Source: Nitrincola lacisaponensis
Lineage (GTDB): Bacteria > Pseudomonadota > Gammaproteobacteria > Pseudomonadales > Balneatricaceae
NCBI RefSeq assembly: GCF_000691225.1
Contig: NZ_JMSZ01000030.1
Coordinates: 1 to 64,000, forward strand
Length of the DNA stretch: 64,000 bases
Reading direction: 5' to 3'
Position numbers and translations under genes: made by a program. Positions 28,434 through 39,916 of the stretch are shown in pieces. The notes beneath the pieces are model-generated. The model searched no databases, was not told the origin of the DNA, and worked only from the letters and a program-made list of their open reading frames with translations. Each line of letters begins with the position of its first letter. The stretch's first letter is position 1.

Positions 28434-29473
28434 ACCTTCGCCTCAATAAATTGCTGGCTGAATTTAGCCAGTGACTCTAACTGTTGCTGTGCACTGCCAT
28501 CCTGCATCCTGGCCAGCGCCTGTTCAACGCCCTGTTGATGTGTCTCTGCCTGACCACTCAGCCAGATAGCTGCGCCAGCATTCAGTGCAATAATGGAACG
28601 CGCCTTGCGTGCCAGGGGCTCATCATTCCCTGAAAACGCCATCTGGATCAACTTCAGGGAATCTGCCGAGTTTTTCACCTCAAGCCCAATCAGACTCTGG
28701 CTCTCGACTCCCAGTGACTCTGGCGTAATGCTGTACTCACGCACCTGCCCGTCACGCAACTCAGCCACGTGCGTTGCGGTGGCCAGGCTGATTTCATCCA
28801 GACCATCATCGGCATGCACAACCAGAACATGTTCGGCACCCAACTGATGCATCACTTCAGCCATCGGACGACACAGCGGCTTGCTGAACACACCGATTAC
28901 CAGATGTTTTACTCCGGCAGGATTGGTCATGGGGCCCAGAATGTTGAACAAGGTACGAATGCCCAGCGCTCTGCGCACACCTATCGCGTGGCGCATCGCA
29001 CCATGATGCGCCGGAGCAAACATAAAGCCGACTCCCACCTCATCAATACAGGCCGCCACCTGCTCCGCATTTAGATTGAGATTGATACCTGCGGACTCCA
29101 GCAAGTCAGCACTGCCGCTGCTGGAGGAGACAGCGCGATTGCCATGTTTGGCAACATGAGCGCCCGCTGCGGAAGCCACAAACGCCGAGGCCGACGAAAT
29201 ATTGAACAGATTGGCACCATCACCACCTGTACCAACGATGTCGACCAGCCGTGTGGCCTTAGGACGTACCGGAGTCGCCAGTTCACGCATCACTTGCGCT
29301 GCACCGGCAATTTCATCAATGGACTCGCTTTTCATGCGCAACGCAACCAGAAAGGCCCCCATCTGCGCATCATTGCACTGGCCGGTCATAATTTGGCGCA
29401 TCACATCGACCATCTGTGCCCGACTCAGGTCCAGGTGATCAACCACCCAACTCAGTGCTTCTTGTATCTGCAT
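28430..29473 (-). CDS. trpD: Anthranilate phosphoribosyltransferase
   Basis: Transfers phosphoribose from PRPP to anthranilate. The start at 29473 ([17 protein letters not shown]) is preferred because AGGAGAG lies upstream and homology begins there (347 residues). The glycine-rich PRPP loop [16 protein letters not shown] is near 80, [18 protein letters not shown] near 105, and GPMTNPAG near 165. It lies between trpG and trpC in the order trpGDC; trpE is not in the window. Confidence 0.97.
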   Translation of the reverse strand: MQIQEALSWVVDHLDLSRAQMVDVMRQIMTGQCNDAQMGAFLVALRMKSESIDEIAGAAQVMRELATPVRPKATRLVDIVGTGGDGANLFNISSASAFVASAAGAHVAKHGNRAVSSSSGSADLLESAGINLNLNAEQVAACIDEVGVGFMFAPAHHGAMRHAIGVRRALGIRTLFNILGPMTNPAGVKHLVIGVFSKPLCRPMAEVMHQLGAEHVLVVHADDGLDEISLATATHVAELRDGQVREYSITPESLGVESQSLIGLEVKNSADSLKLIQMAFSGNDEPLARKARSIIALNAGAAIWLSGQAETHQQGVEQALARMQDGSAQQQLESLAKFSQQFIEAKV

Positions 29474-29489
29474 TGTAGATTCTCTCCTG

Positions 29490-30086
29490 TCAGGAAACTG
29501 CAGCAAGGGATGGCTGCACAAAATTCGCCAGTAACGCGTGCCCTTGCTGCGTCAAAATAGCCTCTGGATGAAACTGCACACCCTCAATCGGATAGTGCCG
29601 GTGTCGTATTGCCATCACCTCGTCTGGCTGCCCCTGTTCATTTTCAGTCCAGGCCGTAACTTCCAGACAATCGGGTAATTGTGTTGGCTCCAGCACCAGA
29701 GAGTGATAACGCGTTACCTCAACCGGATTTGGCAACCCCTGAAAAACCCCTTCACCACGATGGTAAACACGGGATGTCTTGCCATGCATCACTTGACGCG
29801 CCCGCACAACCACACCGCCAAAAGCCTGACCAATACTTTGATGCCCCAGGCAGACTCCCAGAATCGGCAGTTTACCCGCAAAAGCGCGAATCGCTGCCAA
29901 AGATATGCCGGCTTCATTGGGCGTACAGGGCCCGGGGGAAATCAGTAAATGAGAAGGCTTTCGTGCTGCAATTTCGTCCAGCGTCACTGCATCATTGCGT
30001 ACCACTTCAACCGACTGGCCTAACTCACGTAAATAATGTACCAGATTCCAGGTAAAGCTATCGTAGTTATCGATCACCAACACCAT
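29490..30086 (-). CDS. trpG: Anthranilate synthase glutamine amidotransferase subunit
   Basis: Supplies ammonia to TrpE. The class I amidotransferase has [16 protein letters not shown] near 50, the nucleophile Cys in [15 protein letters not shown] near 80, and the His/Glu of [11 protein letters not shown] near 175. [15 protein letters not shown] is the usual N-terminus, so 30086 is chosen (198 residues). An ATG at 30101 adds five residues and cannot be excluded. In pseudomonads and relatives the same subunit also serves PabB. Confidence 0.94.
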   Translation of the reverse strand: MVLVIDNYDSFTWNLVHYLRELGQSVEVVRNDAVTLDEIAARKPSHLLISPGPCTPNEAGISLAAIRAFAGKLPILGVCLGHQSIGQAFGGVVVRARQVMHGKTSRVYHRGEGVFQGLPNPVEVTRYHSLVLEPTQLPDCLEVTAWTENEQGQPDEVMAIRHRHYPIEGVQFHPEAILTQQGHALLANFVQPSLAAVS

Positions 30087-30255
30087 GACTGACACGCCCA
30101 TCCTGCGGGATTAAAACCGGTTAGAATAGAACAATCTGTCACGGACCGAAACCCTTAATCCGACTCACAAACCGTTTCGGTTCAGATAACAGTCAGCTAA
30201 GATATTGATAATCACCTACTGAACTTACTTCCAGATTCAGGACCAGGACTCAATT

Positions 30256-31083
30256 ATGCCCAGATTCATTTCAGGTTTGCGGTGTTCTTTCACAGTACGC
30301 GCCTTGACCTTGCTCTTGCCTTTGGCTCTACTGACCGGCTGCGCAACCTCACCCACCGGCCGCTCACAGCTGACCATGTTCAGCGAGTCACAAATGGCCA
30401 GCATGGGCCAGGCCAGCTTCCAGCAAATCAAAGAGCAGGAAAAAATCTACAACCACCCAGCCACACAACGCTATGTCCAGTGCATTTCGGATGCTTTGTT
30501 TGCTGTCAGCGGGACACCGTATAACTGGGAAGTTGTCGTATTTGACGATGAAACACCCAACGCCTTTGCGTTGCCGGGACAAAAAATCGGCGTCTACCGC
30601 GGCATGCTGAGCGTGGCTGACAACCCGGATCGACTGGCCGCTGTGATAGGTCACGAGATAGGACATGTACAGGCACGTCACGGCAACGAGCGTGCTTCTG
30701 CCACCTTTGCCACACAAATGGGACTGGCACTGGCCAGCGCAGCACTGGCGACAGAAGGCGGTCCAGACGAACGGATGCTGGCGGCACTCGGCGTGGGTGC
30801 ACAGGTTGGCATTCTGCTACCTTTCTCGCGCCAGCATGAAATCGAAGCTGACCTGATCGGCCTGGATCTGATGGCGCGCGCAGGCTTTGATCCACGTGAA
30901 AGCATTCAACTCTGGGAAAACATGCGCGCCAAAGCAGGCAGTAATCCAGTGGAGTTTCTGTCAACCCACCCAGGACATGACACGCGTATCCGCACGTTAC
31001 AGGATGCTATGCCGGGCGCCATGAACACCTATGAGCAGGCACGCAGACAAGGTCGGCAACCTCGCTGTACACCACCTCGATAA
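30256..31083 (+). CDS. M48-family lipoprotein metalloprotease
   Basis: 275 residues. A signal peptide ends in the lipobox LLTGC (Cys29), giving a lipoprotein; residue +2 is Ala, so outer-membrane sorting is expected. The peptidase M48 domain has HEIGH at 133-137 and the third zinc ligand in HEIEADLIGLDLMARAGFDP near 195. STHPGHDTRIRTL near 238 is the conserved C-terminal part. It resembles E. coli LoiP/YcaL-type periplasmic quality-control proteases; it lacks the TPR region of BepA. Confidence 0.9.
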   Translation: MPRFISGLRCSFTVRALTLLLPLALLTGCATSPTGRSQLTMFSESQMASMGQASFQQIKEQEKIYNHPATQRYVQCISDALFAVSGTPYNWEVVVFDDETPNAFALPGQKIGVYRGMLSVADNPDRLAAVIGHEIGHVQARHGNERASATFATQMGLALASAALATEGGPDERMLAALGVGAQVGILLPFSRQHEIEADLIGLDLMARAGFDPRESIQLWENMRAKAGSNPVEFLSTHPGHDTRIRTLQDAMPGAMNTYEQARRQGRQPRCTPPR

Positions 31084-31108
31084 GCGCCAACCAAGACACC
31101 GGTTAAAA

Positions 31109-31137
31109 ACAAAACGGCTGCCAATGGCAGCCGTTTA
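31109..31137. terminator. Bidirectional hairpin between convergent genes
   Basis: Stem ACGGCTGCC/GGCAGCCGT with a three-base loop (31114-31134), flanked by an A-rich left side and TTATT on the right. It serves both the metalloprotease (plus) and the cold-shock gene (minus). Confidence 0.75.
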
Positions 31138-31157
31138 TTCAGTCAGCCTGAAGTGTC

Positions 31158-31604
31158 TCAGGCGCGCAGAATAGAGACATCCTCAGCCTGCAAGCCTTTA
31201 TCACTCTGACGCACGTAAAACTTGACGCGCTGACCTTCGTTCAGAGAACGGTGGCCGCGACCACGTATATTACGGAAATGTACAAAGACATCATCACCGT
31301 TTTCGCGGGTAATAAAACCAAACCCTTTGGACACATTAAACCACTTCACGCTTCCGGTTTCACGATCATCCTGCCCGTTGATCTCCTCATCTTCATCATC
31401 CAGATATTCATCGTCTGATGAATTCGATCCTGCGACACGCGCTTCGGCCGCTGGCACACTCAACACAAAACCCGCCACCAGGGAAATGACAAAGGCCACT
31501 GCAACAACAACCCAAAGATTGCCAGTGGATATTTGGGCAACTGCTACGCCCGCTGCAACTACAACCGCAAAAATGATCGCTTTTATCAATTGATTACCAC
31601 TCAT
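31158..31604 (-). CDS. Membrane-anchored cold-shock-domain protein
   Basis: 148 residues. Two N-terminal hydrophobic helices (about 6-25 and 29-51) are followed by a Ser/Asp/Glu-rich linker (58-82). A full cold-shock domain runs from [20 protein letters not shown] through DVFVHF to the C-terminus, with both RNP-like motifs intact. The domain should bind single-stranded RNA or DNA near the inner membrane. This layout occurs in some marine gammaproteobacteria; the target is unknown. Confidence 0.85.
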   Translation of the reverse strand: MSGNQLIKAIIFAVVVAAGVAVAQISTGNLWVVVAVAFVISLVAGFVLSVPAAEARVAGSNSSDDEYLDDEDEEINGQDDRETGSVKWFNVSKGFGFITRENGDDVFVHFRNIRGRGHRSLNEGQRVKFYVRQSDKGLQAEDVSILRA

Positions 31605-31807
31605 TTATCTTATCTCTTTCACTTTTCACAACAGATTATTTATAGTCATATGACGGTCAGGGCAGGGGTCCTTTCCTGTAACGCAACTTCCATAAACCGC
31701 CAAAGAAACAAGGTATATATTATTTTGCGCCTTTTTTCAACGCGTTATACACAAGATCCTGGCACCGGTTTACTTTCTCAACCGTTTACCCAGAGGAGCT
31801 GCTGACA

Positions 31808-32014
31808 ATGTCGGATGCCCAGTCACTGCAAAACCTTGAATCCCGGGTCGCATTCCAGGAAGCGGCCATCGACCAATTAAGCGATGCTCTGGCACGCCAG
31901 GAACTGGAGCTGGATAAAATGTCACGCATGATTCATCATCTCACTCAGCGCATCAAGGAGCTGAGCGAAGGTCATGTACTGAACGATAACAATCCGCCAC
32001 CACCGCATTATTGA
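31808..32014 (+). CDS. slyX: SlyX-family protein
   Basis: 68 residues, a short coiled coil (QNLESRVAFQEAAIDQLSDAL ... LDKMSRMIHHLTQRIKEL) ending in the Pro/His tail NPPPPHY typical of SlyX. Function unknown. GAGGAG precedes the ATG. plsB starts 7 bases after it. Bases 31605-31807, between the cold-shock gene and slyX, hold no gene. Confidence 0.9.
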   Translation: MSDAQSLQNLESRVAFQEAAIDQLSDALARQELELDKMSRMIHHLTQRIKELSEGHVLNDNNPPPPHY

Positions 32015-32021
32015 GCGCTGT

Positions 32022-34307
32022 ATGAGTATCACAACGAGCCTGTATCGCCTGCTACTGAAGCATTTGATTCGCAAACGCGTGGCCGGAAGTGGCCAGCTCA
32101 GCCACCAGCCAGATACCGTGTATGTACTGGAAAAACCCTTTACTGCAGATCGCCTGATTCTGGAAAACCTCCTGACGACTGAACACAGTCACTGGCAACC
32201 CGAACAAATCACTGCCATTGATAACCAGCATCCTGATACTCTGCGTCACCAGGTCGAAAGCCTGGTCGCACTGCAACGCAATGAGCCAGACCGCACCGTA
32301 CGACTGCAACCCGTCATGGTTCTGGCCGGTCACCTGCCCAACAGTGCACAACCACTGTTCCTGTCGGCACTGTCAGAAAGCTGGGCAAACAGTGGCAGCC
32401 TGGTACGTTTTACCAAGCTCTTGCTCAACTGCCGCTCAACCCTGGTGCGTATTGATGAGCCTTTAAGACTCAGCGACCTTATCCAACCGGGACTCAGTGA
32501 CAGTGAAATTGCTCGCCGTGCTCTTTGGGTACTCAGAACCCACTTTCAACGCTGTCGTCAGGCGATCCTCGGCCCTGATTTATCGCATCGCCGAACACTG
32601 ATGCAACAGGTACTGGCATCACCTGAAGTAGGTCAGGCGATTACCCAGACAGCCTTGAAGAAAGGGGTTTCACCACTCAAACTGGAGCAGCAGGTTGCAG
32701 ATGCACTCGACAGCATTGTTGCAGACTTCAACCCGGGCACGGCACGTGTTCTCAACCGCCTGATTCAGTTCATGCTGAACCGGCTATTCAGCCGCATTAA
32801 CCTGCAAGGGCTGGACCAGATCCAGCAACTGGCCCTGACACACAATCTGGTTTACCTGCCCTGCCACCGCAGCCATCTGGACTACATCCTGCTGTCCTGG
32901 CTGCTGTATCGCCATGGTCTGATGGTTCCGCATGTGGTGGCCGGAGACAATCTGAACATACCGGTAGTGGGTGCCATACTGCGCCGTGGCGGTGCTATTT
33001 TCATGCGCCGCAGTTTTCGGGATGACCCGCTCTATGCACTGGTATTCAGACAATACCTGACCCTGATGCTGCACCGTGGACATAGCATTGAATACTTCAT
33101 TGAAGGTGGCCGAAGCCGTAGCGGGCGCTTACTCAGCGCCAAAACCGGACTATTGAAAATGACCCTGGATGCCTGGCAACAGTCACCTTCCCGCCCCATG
33201 GCCTTCATTCCGGTCTCGATCAGCTATGACCGGATGGTGGAAGGACGCAGCTATCAACGTGAACTGTCTGGCGGCAGCAAAGTACGTGAAAACCTGCTGG
33301 GCACACTGAAGTCGCTGCGCATTCTGTTTCAGCGCTATGGCGAAGTCAGCATCGGCTTCGGCCAACCCGTACGTCTGGAACAAGAAGCATCCGCTGCACA
33401 GATCGCCGGGGAGCATTCTGCCAGCCTGCTGGGCCAGCAGGTGATGGAGCGTATCAATCAGGCGTTCATGCCATCAGCCATGTCACTGATTGCCAGTCTG
33501 CTGCTGTCTGCACCACAGCAACAACTGCGTGAAATCGAGCTGCTGGAACGACTGGAAGCACTGAAACACTGGCTCAGTGATGAAGGCATACCCCTTCCAC
33601 CCGGAAACGCGCAGGATTGGGTAATCGCTGCCGCCGAACGTCAGCAAATCAGTCGCGGTCAAAATGCCGTGGCCGTTTCTGCCGAGCAGGCTGCCGAGCT
33701 GACCTTCTATCGTAACATGCTGATGCATCAGTTGATTCTTCCGGGTCTGGTACTGCTCTTCTACCGCCGTCTGGCAAGTTCCGGGGTCAGCACCCAAACC
33801 CGCCTGCTGCGCGCACTCTATCCCTACATCCGCGCTGAACTCAGCCTGACATCACCCGAACAGGATCAGGATCTGCACCAGATCCGCCATATTCGCGAGC
33901 GCCTGTCAAAGCAACAACTGCTGGCCACTGAAGGCCAGCCTCTGCAACCCCTGGCCGAACATCTGATACGTCTGGCTGAGCCTGTACTACTGCGCCAATA
34001 CCTGCTGGTGCGTGTTATGACAGCCCTGCAACAGACCACTGAACTGGAGCTGTTTGATACCACTCGAGCACTGGCATTACATCTGCATGAAGAGTATGGC
34101 TATGCTGCACCTGAATATGCTGATCGGCGCGTTTTCGAGGGGATGACTGAGCAGTTGCTGTTACAGGGCGTACTCAGCGGAAACCCTCAGCGACTGCTAT
34201 TGGCCCGACCTCTGGATCAGGTACTCAGAGTCGGTGAAAAGCTGCTGCCGACAAGCCTGATTCAACGTGCCGAAGGCTGGCTGAAGCAACAGGGTATTTC
34301 CGCTTGA
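32022..34307 (+). CDS. plsB: Glycerol-3-phosphate 1-O-acyltransferase
   Basis: First acylation of phospholipid synthesis at the inner membrane, using acyl-ACP or acyl-CoA. The 761 residues are somewhat shorter than E. coli PlsB (807). The acyltransferase motif HRSHLD is near 282, GDNLNIP near 308, GGAIFMRRSF near 326, and FIEGGRSRSGR and AFIPVSISYDR follow near 360-400. A PlsB-specific C-terminal region is present. Co-transcribed with slyX. Confidence 0.95.
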   Translation: MSITTSLYRLLLKHLIRKRVAGSGQLSHQPDTVYVLEKPFTADRLILENLLTTEHSHWQPEQITAIDNQHPDTLRHQVESLVALQRNEPDRTVRLQPVMVLAGHLPNSAQPLFLSALSESWANSGSLVRFTKLLLNCRSTLVRIDEPLRLSDLIQPGLSDSEIARRALWVLRTHFQRCRQAILGPDLSHRRTLMQQVLASPEVGQAITQTALKKGVSPLKLEQQVADALDSIVADFNPGTARVLNRLIQFMLNRLFSRINLQGLDQIQQLALTHNLVYLPCHRSHLDYILLSWLLYRHGLMVPHVVAGDNLNIPVVGAILRRGGAIFMRRSFRDDPLYALVFRQYLTLMLHRGHSIEYFIEGGRSRSGRLLSAKTGLLKMTLDAWQQSPSRPMAFIPVSISYDRMVEGRSYQRELSGGSKVRENLLGTLKSLRILFQRYGEVSIGFGQPVRLEQEASAAQIAGEHSASLLGQQVMERINQAFMPSAMSLIASLLLSAPQQQLREIELLERLEALKHWLSDEGIPLPPGNAQDWVIAAAERQQISRGQNAVAVSAEQAAELTFYRNMLMHQLILPGLVLLFYRRLASSGVSTQTRLLRALYPYIRAELSLTSPEQDQDLHQIRHIRERLSKQQLLATEGQPLQPLAEHLIRLAEPVLLRQYLLVRVMTALQQTTELELFDTTRALALHLHEEYGYAAPEYADRRVFEGMTEQLLLQGVLSGNPQRLLLARPLDQVLRVGEKLLPTSLIQRAEGWLKQQGISA

Positions 34308-34327
34308 AGCACTGACACCAATACGCG

Positions 34328-35128
34328 TCAGCTCAGTTTTTTCAGGGCATAGACATCGAAGCGACTGCTTTTCCCCTGTAATTGATATGAAGGACTGCGC
34401 TGCATTAATGTCGGCGCTTTACGCGGACGCTTCACCACAACACGGCACTCTGCAGCCGCCAATGCGGCATCGAGCAGGCTGTCGGCATCGGCGTCATCGC
34501 CTACCAGATCACGGAACACCAGCATCTCCTTTTTGACCAGTGCAGACTTGTCACGATGAGGAAACATGGGGTCAAGATAGACAACCTGAGGGCGCTGATG
34601 CTCAGGACGCAATGCCGCTGCCTGCAACCAGGCAACGGCTTCAGCCCTGACCAGCTGCATGCGAGCCAGAATAGGCTGTAATTCATCCGACTGAGCCGCA
34701 CGCTGCAAGCCGTCCTGCAACAATAGATGTATGACCGGCGAGCGCTCAACCAGCTCCAGGTCACAACCCAGCGTCGCCAGTACAAACGCATCCCGCCCCA
34801 GACCAGCAGTCACATCCGCGATACGTGGACGTACGCCCTTGGCTACTCCACAAGCCTTGGCAATCATCTGCCCTTGCCCGCCACCAAATTGGCGCCGGTG
34901 CGCTACCGCACCACCAACAAAATCTGCACGGACTGCGCCTGCCGCTTTAGGTCCGCAAGGTTGCAGAGCCAAACCTTCCGAGTCACAACGCAACACATAG
35001 GCACAGGACAGAGTGTGCAGCGTGTCCAGCGAGACGACAGGCACACCCAGTTGCTCAGCAACGGCAACTGCACGTGGCTGATCCGATGCCTCCTGCCAGC
35101 CACAGACAAGCGGTATCAACGCCGACAT
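34328..35128 (-). CDS. rsmJ: 16S rRNA (guanine1516-N2)-methyltransferase
   Basis: 266 residues of the RsmJ (YhiQ) family. It shows [21 protein letters not shown] (motif I) near 100, a [20 protein letters not shown] catalytic block near 190 and the C-terminal [10 protein letters not shown]. Methylates small-subunit rRNA. Convergent with plsB; it lies 4 bases after uppP. Confidence 0.94.
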   Translation of the reverse strand: MSALIPLVCGWQEASDQPRAVAVAEQLGVPVVSLDTLHTLSCAYVLRCDSEGLALQPCGPKAAGAVRADFVGGAVAHRRQFGGGQGQMIAKACGVAKGVRPRIADVTAGLGRDAFVLATLGCDLELVERSPVIHLLLQDGLQRAAQSDELQPILARMQLVRAEAVAWLQAAALRPEHQRPQVVYLDPMFPHRDKSALVKKEMLVFRDLVGDDADADSLLDAALAAAECRVVVKRPRKAPTLMQRSPSYQLQGKSSRFDVYALKKLS

Positions 35129-35132
35129 CCCG

Positions 35133-35954
35133 TTAACTCATCACTGGAAATTTAAAATAGATCAACAGCAGAATAACACCCAGCACCAGCCGATAGACTA
35201 CAAATGGCATCATACCAATTCTGGCAATCCATTTTAAAAACAAATGAATACATGTCCAGGCACTGATGCCCGCAATCACAGCGCCAGCCAACAGCATCTC
35301 CAGTGGCAACACACTCTGCCCCGATGTAATTCGGGTCGCCATCATCACACAGGCACCCAGAGTGACAGGTATCGACAGCAGGAATGAAAAACGCGCTGCC
35401 GAGGCTCTGTCAAAGCCCAGCATCAGAGCCACTGTAATCGTCGCGCCGGAACGGGAAGTACCGGGAATCAGCGACATGGCCTGAGCCAGACCTATCCAGA
35501 TAGCATCTTTAACGCCTATATGAGTAATATCACGGCGCTCTGTACGCTTCAGATCAGCCCAGGCCATCACGGCAGCAAACACCAATGTCGTACCTGCAAT
35601 TACCAGTATTGAGCGCCCCCAGGTTTCAATCAGCTCCACAAAGAGGGCTCCGGCAATGACGGCTGGCACAGTTCCCAGAATCACCAGCCAGCTCAAGGTA
35701 CCATTAGGGCTGTGACGCCCCTGTATAGACGCTATCCAGGCAACAAACATCTGCTGCAAGTCCTGCCGGAAATACACCAGAACAGCACAAAGTGTTCCCA
35801 GATGAACCCCGACATCAAACGCCAGCCCCTGATCTTCCCAGCTTAATAGCTGGGCTGGGAGAATCAGATGCGCCGAACTGGAGATCGGCAAAAATTCGGA
35901 AAGTCCCTGAATCAGCGCCAGAACGGCGACCTGAATCCATTCACTGATGTTCAT
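35133..35954 (-). CDS. uppP: Undecaprenyl-diphosphate phosphatase
   Basis: Inner-membrane BacA-type phosphatase recycling the lipid carrier of cell-wall synthesis. The 273 residues form about eight transmembrane helices with the two family motifs: [19 protein letters not shown] near 14-32 and [19 protein letters not shown] near 160-178. Its ATG overlaps the tsaB stop (ATGA). Confidence 0.96.
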   Translation of the reverse strand: MNISEWIQVAVLALIQGLSEFLPISSSAHLILPAQLLSWEDQGLAFDVGVHLGTLCAVLVYFRQDLQQMFVAWIASIQGRHSPNGTLSWLVILGTVPAVIAGALFVELIETWGRSILVIAGTTLVFAAVMAWADLKRTERRDITHIGVKDAIWIGLAQAMSLIPGTSRSGATITVALMLGFDRASAARFSFLLSIPVTLGACVMMATRITSGQSVLPLEMLLAGAVIAGISAWTCIHLFLKWIARIGMMPFVVYRLVLGVILLLIYFKFPVMS

Positions 35955-36640
35955 TGTTGGTCCTTTTTCTTCCAGGCTACTTGATCACGCAAATACACAG
36001 GCTGAGCCGCTTCAGGTGTAAACACCCTGCCCGCCTGCAACTCGATAGCGGCCAACTTCAACATATCGGCCGCATGTGGATAACACTCACTTGCCGCGTG
36101 CTGCACGGCTAACTGCGTTGCCTGCGGAAATTGATCCAGATAACGCACACCCGTTCCTCTGGCAATAACAGGCAACCCCGCAGTCCCTAACTCAACCGCC
36201 TGAGGTGCACTGACCTGTTCAGGCTGCAACAGCTCAACACCCTCACCCCGCGCCTGACAGACAGACCAGTAGACCTCATCCATACGCGCATCAAGCACTG
36301 ACAACACCCGTGATCCGGGATGTTCTGCGAAGGCCGCGAGGGCGATTGCACTTAATGTCGATACTGGAACCACCGGTAAATCAGCCGCCAGTGCCAGTCC
36401 CTGGGCGGCTCCGGTCGCTATACGAATACCGGCAAAAGAACCCGGCCCGCGCCCAAACGCGATGGCATCAAGCGACTGCACACTCAATCCGGCTTCAGCC
36501 AGCATCTGCTCGACCATGGGTAACAACAGATGTGTGTGACGACGCGGTTCAATCCGGAAATCCTCCAGAATTGCATCACCCTGCATCAAGGCAACAGAAC
36601 AGGCATCCGATGATGTATCCAGCGCCAATATACGCATCAT
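35951..36640 (-). CDS. tsaB: tRNA t6A biosynthesis protein TsaB
   Basis: Non-catalytic ASKHA-fold partner of TsaD in N6-threonylcarbamoyladenosine formation on tRNA. The start at 36640 overlaps the ubiX stop in ATGA and has GGGGAGAG 9 bases upstream (229 residues); a longer start at 36661 is less likely. The N-terminal [16 protein letters not shown] and [24 protein letters not shown] near 68 are diagnostic. Confidence 0.95.
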   Translation of the reverse strand: MMRILALDTSSDACSVALMQGDAILEDFRIEPRRHTHLLLPMVEQMLAEAGLSVQSLDAIAFGRGPGSFAGIRIATGAAQGLALAADLPVVPVSTLSAIALAAFAEHPGSRVLSVLDARMDEVYWSVCQARGEGVELLQPEQVSAPQAVELGTAGLPVIARGTGVRYLDQFPQATQLAVQHAASECYPHAADMLKLAAIELQAGRVFTPEAAQPVYLRDQVAWKKKDQQ

Positions 36641-37263
36641 GACAAAAAACTCTCCCCCCAACGCGGCATGAGCTGCTGCTCAATACCCAACTGATTCAGA
36701 ATACGCGCCACCACGAAGTCAATCAGTTCTTCGACAGAGGTTGGCTTATGATAAAAACCGGGAGCAGCTGGTAAAATCACCACCCCCTGACGGGACAGTG
36801 ACAACATATGCTCCAGATGAATTGTCGATAAGGGCGCTTCACGCGGCACCAGAATCAACTTGCGCCGTTCTTTGAGTGCCACATCCGCGGCACGTTCAAT
36901 CAAATTATTGCTCGCCCCGGTTGCAATGGCCGACAGGGTTCCGGTGCTGCAAGGGCAGACAACCATGGCCGCGGGGGCACCTGATCCAGACGCCACCGGT
37001 GCCATCCACTGTTCGCGACCAAATACATGCAACTGGCCCTCCGCAGCACCAAAGTGCTGTTGTAAAAACTGTTGCTGAGCATCCGGGGTGCCGGGCAATG
37101 GCAAATCCGTCTCTGTCGCCACCACCACCTGAGCTGCTTTGGAGATCATCATCATTACCTGGATATCGGCCCGCAACAAACATTCCAGCAGGCGCAGACC
37201 ATACTGCACGCCTGATGCTCCCGTCAGTGCCAGCGAGACACGTCCACTGAAGTTATTCGCCAT
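36637..37263 (-). CDS. ubiX: UbiX flavin prenyltransferase
   Basis: Makes prenylated FMN, the cofactor of the ubiquinone decarboxylase UbiD. The start at 37263 ([18 protein letters not shown]) is chosen because the flavin-binding [15 protein letters not shown] follows at once; a more distal start would lie deep inside mpl. The 208 residues also show [27 protein letters not shown] and LVPREAPLS. It overlaps mpl by 11 bases. ubiD is not in the window. Confidence 0.95.
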   Translation of the reverse strand: MANNFSGRVSLALTGASGVQYGLRLLECLLRADIQVMMMISKAAQVVVATETDLPLPGTPDAQQQFLQQHFGAAEGQLHVFGREQWMAPVASGSGAPAAMVVCPCSTGTLSAIATGASNNLIERAADVALKERRKLILVPREAPLSTIHLEHMLSLSRQGVVILPAAPGFYHKPTSVEELIDFVVARILNQLGIEQQLMPRWGESFLS

Positions 37264-38626
37264 GCGCTTTCGCCTCCAGAGCAGCCAGCAGCTTGCGATG
37301 TATACCACCGAAACCACCATTAGACATGATAACAAGGTGCATTCCCGGACGCGCCTGCTGCACCAGCTGGCTGATCAGGTTATCAAGATTATCTGTCACC
37401 GATGCCGGACACGGGCTGTCAGCCACAACACGGGACAAGGACCAGTCCATGCCTGGCGGTTGATACCAGAAGACCTGATCAGCCTGACGGGCACACTCAG
37501 CCAGACGCTGCTGATGCATACCCAAACGCATCGTATTGGAACGCGGCTCAATCACTGCCAGTATCGGCGCATCACCAACACGGGCTCGCAACCCGGCGAG
37601 GGTCGTTTCAATCGCTGTCGGATGATGCGCAAAATCATCATAGACACTCACGCCCGCTACACAGCCGAGCAGCTCCATCCGCCGCTTGACGCCAGCAAAC
37701 CCACTCAAGGCTTGCATGGACTGCTCAGGCAATACACCAACATGGCGCGCAGCCACCAACGCATTCAAGCCATTCATCACATTGTGCTCGCCTGTCAGCG
37801 CCCACTGAACCTGGCCCAGTAACTGCCCCTGATGCCATACCTCAAACTGGCTTCCGTCAGCCTGTAGCAATCGGGCAGACCAGTCGCCCTGGCCATTCAG
37901 GCCGGTCAGTTGCTGCTCACTCCAACACCCCATGGCCAACACTTCATCCAGAGCAGCAACACCCTGGGGACGAATAATCTGACCCGATGCTGGCAACAAC
38001 CGCACGACATGATGAAACTGGCGCTGAATAGCCGCCAGATCATCAAATATATCAGCATGGTCATATTCAAGATTATTGAAGATCAATGTACGTGGCTGGT
38101 AATGCACAAACTTGGAGCGCTTGTCGAAGAAGGCCGTATCATATTCATCCGCTTCTATGACAAAGAACGGGGTTTCGCCCAAACGTGCGGAACGCTCAAA
38201 TCCCTGCGGTACGCCACCGATCAGAAACCCCGGAGACATACCGGCTTGATCCAGAATCCAGGCCAGCATTGTTGCCGTGGTGGTCTTGCCATGCGTTCCT
38301 GCTACGGCCAGGACCCAACGACCCGGCAACAGGTGATCGTGCAGCCACTGCGGTCCGGAGGTATAGGGCAAGCCCTTCTCCAGTACATATTCAACACAGG
38401 GATTGCCACGCGACATGGCATTACCGACAATCACCAGATCCGGTGCTGGCTGCAGCTGGGCCGGATCATAGCCCTGCACCAGTTCAATCCCTTCAGCTTC
38501 CAGCTGAGTACTCATTGGCGGATAGACATTCAGATCCGATCCGGTGACCCGATGCCCGGCTTCTCGCGCCAAAATAGCCAACGAGCCCATGAAGGTTCCG
38601 CAGATACCTAATATATGAATATGCAC
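37253..38626 (-). CDS. mpl: UDP-N-acetylmuramate:L-Ala-gamma-D-Glu-meso-Dap ligase
   Basis: Murein tripeptide ligase for peptidoglycan recycling. GTG at 38626 is chosen because it gives [16 protein letters not shown], the family N-terminus, and GAGG lies about 10 bases upstream (457 residues). The ATP loop [12 protein letters not shown] is near 112. [11 protein letters not shown] near 185 and [13 protein letters not shown] near 325 are Mur-ligase motifs. Its downstream neighbours overlap, forming mpl-ubiX-tsaB-uppP-rsmJ. Confidence 0.95.
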   Translation of the reverse strand: MHIHILGICGTFMGSLAILAREAGHRVTGSDLNVYPPMSTQLEAEGIELVQGYDPAQLQPAPDLVIVGNAMSRGNPCVEYVLEKGLPYTSGPQWLHDHLLPGRWVLAVAGTHGKTTTATMLAWILDQAGMSPGFLIGGVPQGFERSARLGETPFFVIEADEYDTAFFDKRSKFVHYQPRTLIFNNLEYDHADIFDDLAAIQRQFHHVVRLLPASGQIIRPQGVAALDEVLAMGCWSEQQLTGLNGQGDWSARLLQADGSQFEVWHQGQLLGQVQWALTGEHNVMNGLNALVAARHVGVLPEQSMQALSGFAGVKRRMELLGCVAGVSVYDDFAHHPTAIETTLAGLRARVGDAPILAVIEPRSNTMRLGMHQQRLAECARQADQVFWYQPPGMDWSLSRVVADSPCPASVTDNLDNLISQLVQQARPGMHLVIMSNGGFGGIHRKLLAALEAKAHGE

Positions 38627-38822
38627 CTTGAATCCATCCTCAAACAAACGATTCAGATCATATCAGCTTTACCCCCAACTGTTTATCCCTTACGCAGGCG
38701 CAGCATGGCATTTTTTCACTGCTGATCCTTGTGCATTTGCGGTTTTTTTCGCGTACAATCGGCTCTGTTGTAAGGAATACACCAACATCTGCCAGTAACA
38801 CACGCCGGGGACCGAGCCAGCC

Positions 38823-39794
38823 ATGCAACTTCTGAGCAATTTTCTCAAGCACAAAAAAATCGACTCTGAACTGATCGAACTGATCGACACGCTGATGCTG
38901 GCGTGTAAAGAAATTGCGCTGCAACTGCGTGAAGGTGAACTGTCAGGCGTGCTCGGTATTTCCGACAACACCAATGTTCAGGGTGAAACCCAGAAAAAAC
39001 TCGACATTATTGCCAATGAAGTCCTGAAGAAAGTATTGCTGGACAATCCATTGGTGCGTGGCGTGGCGTCAGAAGAAGAAGACCATGCCGTATTTGGCAA
39101 TCCGGAAGGACGCTTCCTGGTCACCTTTGACCCGCTGGACGGCTCATCCAATATTGATATCAATGTATCAGTCGGCACCATTTTCTCGATCCTGGAGGTT
39201 CCTCCCGGTGAACATGAAGACAGTGACAGCCTGTTCCTCCAACCAGGTACACAGCAACTGGCAGCTGGCTATGTGCTCTACGGCCCGCACGCAGTACTGG
39301 CACTGACCACCGGTGACGGCGTCAATATGTTTACGCTGGCACATACCGGCGATTTCCTGCTGACACATGAAGATGTCACTGTTCCTTCTACTACACGTGA
39401 ATTTGCCATCAACATGTCCAACCAGCGCTACTGGGAACCTGCCATGCGCGACTATATCGGCGACCTGATTGCCGGATCGGATGGCCCGCGGGAACAGAAC
39501 TACAATATGCGCTGGATTGCCTCAATGGTAGCCGAAGTACACCGCATCCTGACCCGTGGCGGTCTGTTTTCCTATCCCTGGGACTCTCGTAATCCAGGAC
39601 AACCCGGGAAACTGCGCCTGATGTACGAAGGCAACCCGATGAGCATGCTGATTGAACAGGCAGGTGGCGCCTCTACCACCTGCTACGATCGCATTATGGA
39701 AATTCAGCCTGAACACATCCATCAACGCGTGGCAGTTGCACTCGGTTCCCGAGAAGAAGTACAGACACTGATGCGCTATCACCAGGATAGCTGA
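38823..39794 (+). CDS. fbp: Fructose-1,6-bisphosphatase, class I
   Basis: Gluconeogenic hydrolysis of fructose-1,6-bisphosphate. The 323 residues show the metal site [20 protein letters not shown] near 102-121, with ASEEED near 80 and [14 protein letters not shown] near 230. The length suits class I enzymes. A TACAAT-like -10 lies at about 38754-38759 without a convincing -35. Divergent from mpl. Confidence 0.96.
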   Translation: MQLLSNFLKHKKIDSELIELIDTLMLACKEIALQLREGELSGVLGISDNTNVQGETQKKLDIIANEVLKKVLLDNPLVRGVASEEEDHAVFGNPEGRFLVTFDPLDGSSNIDINVSVGTIFSILEVPPGEHEDSDSLFLQPGTQQLAAGYVLYGPHAVLALTTGDGVNMFTLAHTGDFLLTHEDVTVPSTTREFAINMSNQRYWEPAMRDYIGDLIAGSDGPREQNYNMRWIASMVAEVHRILTRGGLFSYPWDSRNPGQPGKLRLMYEGNPMSMLIEQAGGASTTCYDRIMEIQPEHIHQRVAVALGSREEVQTLMRYHQDS

Positions 39795-39916
39795 GCACCA
39801 CGAGTATTGACCACCTGTCTGACCCTAAGTCGTATATCCCTGGGCAGGTGGTGACTTTAAAATAGCCTCAACGCCGGAATTCATTTAACCGTAACTGTAA
39901 CCACAGGAACCTACCC

